DNA of 64,000 nucleotides from Cognatishimia sp. F0-27. Lineage in GTDB: Bacteria; Pseudomonadota; Alphaproteobacteria; Rhodobacterales; Rhodobacteraceae. The notes beneath the pieces were generated by a model, which searched no databases, was not told where the DNA came from, and saw only the letters and a list, made by a program, of their open reading frames with translations. The stretch spans positions 124,001-188,000 of the forward strand of contig NZ_JAFMPQ010000002.1 of NCBI RefSeq assembly GCF_020667845.1, given 5' to 3'. The position numbers and the translations under genes are program-made. Every line of letters begins with the position of its first letter. The stretch's first letter is position 1. This document shows, piece by piece, positions 61,637-64,000 of this stretch.

Positions 61637-61661
61637 TTTATGAGATATTTTGTCTCATAAA
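61637..61661 (+). promoter_or_regulatory. Perfect palindrome upstream of xsc
   Basis: TTTATGAGA, seven bases and TCTCATAAA form 9-bp arms about 145 bp before the xsc ATG. The site is set in an AT-rich stretch unlike its surroundings, a good place for an operator of the xsc-ackA operon. The regulator is not identified. Confidence 0.6.
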
Positions 61662-61762
61662 ATGTTGTTCGCGCAGGATTTTGCGCAATTGGATCGACGC
61701 GGATTTGCGGGTGACCGGCGCGGCGGTGCTGGCGTCTCGGCGGTATGAATGTGGTGTTTGAC

Positions 61763-62932
61763 TCAGCGATCCAAGCGCTGTGCGGCGCGGACCTCGTGCA
61801 GGGCTTGCGCCGTGCGGCGGCCCCAGGCGTCCCAGTTCAGCCGCTCTTCATATTCACGGCGCGCGCTGGCGCATAGGGCGGCATAGCCAGAGGGGTCGTC
61901 CAGATAGGTCCGGATGCGCGCCGCGAAGGCGTCTGGCGGGCTTCCGGGGGGCAGGGCATGACCATTGATCCCATCGCGCACCGGCACGCCGCCCACACGC
62001 AGGCACAAGGAGGGCAGCCCATGCGCGGAGGCTTCGCAAAATGCAAACCCGTAGCTCTCGAACGACGGCTGCACGAGGAAATGCGCCCCGGCCAGCGCGG
62101 CGTTGAACTGCGCCAGCTGATCGGGGATCGCCTTGTCGAGCTGAGGGTGGATGGTGACCCATTCATTTGTATGAAACGCGGGCGGCATGCAGCCGATCAC
62201 ACAGAGCCGCGCGTCGACGCCCTGCGCCCGCAGCGCCTGCATCGTGTCAAAGGCAACCGGGCCACCCTTGGCGAACCAGTCGCGGCCGATCAGCAAGAGC
62301 CGCAGCGGCGCATCGGGCGCGATGCGGCGCGGGGCGGGGGCGGGCACCGGGTCGATATTGGCGCCCCACTCGATCAGGCGCGCGGCCTTGGGCGGGAGGT
62401 CGTAGCGGTCGGTCACGGCATCGAGAAGCCATTGCGAGGGCCACAGCGCGAGATCGAGGCTGTGCAGAATGGCCTTTTCCTGTCGCTCGACCCAGGTATC
62501 CATGAGCGCCGAGAGCGCAAGCTTGCGCTTGAAACTGGCCCCGATTTCCGAGGTGCGGTAGACGGTTTGGGTCGCGTCCGAGGTAAACACCTTGATGCAG
62601 CCGGCAGGCACGCGAACCTGTGCCATCGAATGCAGCGAATAGGCGCCAAAAAGCACGTCATAGCCGCCGCGGGCCAATTCTGTTTCGACCCCGCGGGCAA
62701 TGCGCCGGGCAAGCATGAGGTGCATGCGCCAGCGCAGCCGCAGATTGGCGCCGACGGGCAGCGCTTCGATCAGGCGGCGCACGGGCTGGACGCCGTGCCA
62801 GCGGTTGTCGAGGATGGTCACATCCCCGGCATGGGCGCACAGGGCGTCATGAATCCGCGCATTCCCTCCGGAGTAGAGGTTGCGGTCGAGCGGCGAGTGG
62901 TCGCAGAGATATGCGATCCGCAGGCGGGTCAT
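61763..62932 (-). CDS. Glycosyltransferase, family 4 (GT-B) type
   Basis: This 389-aa protein starts MTRLRIAYLCDHSPLDRNLY and has a GT-B C-terminal domain with LLLIGRDWFAKGGPVAFDTM, PSFESYGFAFCEASAHGLP (the E-x7-E motif) and GGVPVRDGINGHALP. It transfers a sugar from a nucleotide donor to a polysaccharide or lipid. The start at 62932 is set by the family N-terminus; the frame runs about 100 codons further upstream with no domain. A membrane protein gene of probable surface-polysaccharide type lies further right. Confidence 0.88.
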   Translation of the reverse strand: MTRLRIAYLCDHSPLDRNLYSGGNARIHDALCAHAGDVTILDNRWHGVQPVRRLIEALPVGANLRLRWRMHLMLARRIARGVETELARGGYDVLFGAYSLHSMAQVRVPAGCIKVFTSDATQTVYRTSEIGASFKRKLALSALMDTWVERQEKAILHSLDLALWPSQWLLDAVTDRYDLPPKAARLIEWGANIDPVPAPAPRRIAPDAPLRLLLIGRDWFAKGGPVAFDTMQALRAQGVDARLCVIGCMPPAFHTNEWVTIHPQLDKAIPDQLAQFNAALAGAHFLVQPSFESYGFAFCEASAHGLPSLCLRVGGVPVRDGINGHALPPGSPPDAFAARIRTYLDDPSGYAALCASARREYEERLNWDAWGRRTAQALHEVRAAQRLDR

Positions 62933-63635
62933 GTGGCTCCCTTGCACGTGGCGGTGGCTTCCGCGCCGAAGGTTATCGGCAAAGTGTTGACGATCAATGC
63001 GGCGATTCGAGGGCGAGACCGTTGGCGTGGGGAGACCGGCGGCGCGTCCTTGATGCAGCGTCCGATTCCCCACCCGCTCGAGGCGCCGGTTTCGGGGGCG
63101 GGCGAATTGCGCACGGCGGGCGTGAGGCATAGGGATCGCACAAGGCGCGATTGCGCGATGGATGGCGGGATTGCCGGAGCCGTCAGAGCGCGCGGGGCAC
63201 CCGCATTGCGCAAGGTATCGGGGCTTGCCATGCCTGCGCATGGCTTGGGGTGCTCAGGCGCGGCGTGACACAGGCGGTGCGCGCGGCGTGACACAGGCGG
63301 TGCGCGCGGCGTGACACAGGCGGTGCGTGAGGCGTTACACGGGCGGCGCGTGAGACGGCACACGGTGGCGCGCGAGATGGCACACGGTGGTGCGCGTGGC
63401 GTGACACAGGCGGTGTGCGAAACGGCACACAGACGCTGCCCAAGGCGTCAGAGGAAGGCAGGGCACGGGCATTGGCCGGGCACAAACCTTGCGCAAGCGC
63501 GGGCGGATCGACCGCGCCGGCGCAGCTTGCCGGTGGCGGGGATGCCATCAATTTGGCTCAAACATGACGCGACTTTGCCTCTGACGGCTGCTAAATCGGG
63601 ATCTGGACCCCTGTGCACCCTGTTCTGCGAGGCTC
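62933..63635 (+). other. Intergenic region with tandem repeats
   Basis: This stretch separates the glycosyltransferase start from the plus-strand membrane protein gene. Apart from the 23-bp repeat array nothing recognisable is seen. The promoters of the two divergent genes must lie here. Confidence 0.6.
63259..63433 (+). repeat. Tandem array of about eight 22-23-bp units
   Basis: Units with GTGACACAGGCGGTGCGCGC begin at about 63265, 63288 and 63311 (exact 23-bp steps). More diverged units begin at 63334, 63357, 63379, 63401 and 63424. The period is not a multiple of three, and units change from GTGACACAGG to GGCACACGG, so it does not encode a peptide repeat. There are no unique spacers, so it is not a CRISPR array. 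Confidence 0.85.
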
Positions 63636-64000
63636 ATGCCAAACGTCATCGCCCTTGCCGCTCTCGCCATCTGGCCCCTCGTGGCCGTGATGCTTTTCTC
63701 GCGGATGCGTTTCGATCAGGCACTGATCTGGACGCTGCTCGTGGGTTATCTTTTCCTGCCGGAGCGGCCCGCAGTCTTTGATCTTCCGGCGTTTCCGGCG
63801 CTGCACAAGCATAACATCCCGGCGCTGGCGGCCTTCCTGATCATCTTGCAGAAAGGCGGGCTCAAAGGATCCCTCCTGCCGGAGAATATCGTCGGCAAGA
63901 TGTTGGTGCTGACCTTTGTCTTCTCGCCGGTGATGACCGTGCTGAGCAACGGAGAACCGGTGTTTTTTGGCCAGATCGGGCTTCCCGGGCTCGGGCTCAA
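63636..64000 (+). CDS. Polytopic membrane protein, N-terminal part, cut by window edge
   Basis: The frame starts at ATG 63636 (MPNVIALAALAIWPLVAVML) and runs off the right edge after 121 codons. Several hydrophobic segments are visible (IWTLLVGYLFLP; IPALAAFLIILQ; LVLTFVFSPVMTVL). Such an opening is common in O-antigen-ligase or polymerase-like proteins of exopolysaccharide clusters, and the glycosyltransferase nearby fits that, but the diagnostic part is not in the window. Confidence 0.7.
   Translation, partial: MPNVIALAALAIWPLVAVMLFSRMRFDQALIWTLLVGYLFLPERPAVFDLPAFPALHKHNIPALAAFLIILQKGGLKGSLLPENIVGKMLVLTFVFSPVMTVLSNGEPVFFGQIGLPGLGL

Noticed and set aside
63259-63433. Possible CRISPR array
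   Set aside because: Units are contiguous with a 22-23-bp period and have no unique spacers; no cas gene is nearby.

Overview
The window looks like a chromosomal segment of a Rhodobacteraceae (Roseobacter-group) alphaproteobacterium. The evidence is high GC, the flagellar block fliL/fliF/fliH/fliN/fliP with a MotE-like partner, a FrcBCA fructose importer under a ROK regulator, a SoeABC sulfite dehydrogenase, and an xsc-ackA-pta sulfonate module. No rRNA, tRNA, CRISPR array, transposase or phage gene was seen. All products are assigned by reading the translations; no database search was run.

Layout. 1-6622 (minus): an uncharacterised unit led by a large zinc metalloprotease, followed by a small lipoprotein, two small proteins, a membrane-anchored protein and the start of a long coiled-coil/beta-rich protein that runs off the left edge. 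7185-18452: an AraC-family regulator divergent from a nine-gene operon (aldehyde dehydrogenase, five-gene branched-chain-type ABC importer, second aldehyde dehydrogenase, coniferyl-alcohol-dehydrogenase-like SDR, flotillin), probably for uptake and oxidation of an aromatic or phenylpropanoid compound. 19219-23558: ROK regulator and frcBCA. 23817-26628: a partial phosphonate locus (phnM, DUF1045 gene, phnF) without C-P lyase core genes. 26895-33455: heavy-metal P-type ATPase, YbaY/META envelope protein, aspartate dehydrogenase, urate oxidase PuuD with a cytochrome c tail, and an L,D-transpeptidase. 33820-38983: flagellar genes, divergent around a CtrA-like site. 39022-41281: aldose epimerase and an MFS permease.

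41290-47960 is punctuated by non-coding repeats (an 11-bp phased array, a 76-bp tandem array and a 181-bp duplication). Between them lie trhO, pncA, pncB, an acyltransferase and a sterol-desaturase-family gene. 47960-50666: hisC, tyrC and an extensin-like gene, overlapping head to tail. 51193-52405: ridA-like gene divergent from a WYL regulator with a palindrome between them. 52529-61492: soeA, a 45-codon membrane protein gene, soeB and soeC; pta divergent from soeA across a LacI-type palindrome; ackA and xsc. Together these would convert sulfoacetaldehyde to acetyl phosphate plus sulfite (Xsc), use the acetyl phosphate (Pta, AckA), and oxidise sulfite to sulfate at the membrane (Soe). 61763-64000: a glycosyltransferase, a 23-bp tandem repeat array and the start of a polytopic membrane protein cut by the right edge.

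Points most worth following up: the metalloprotease-led operon; the aromatic operon whose last ATPase has a 147-residue tail and which ends in a flotillin; the short membrane protein inside the soe operon; and the three tandem repeat families.
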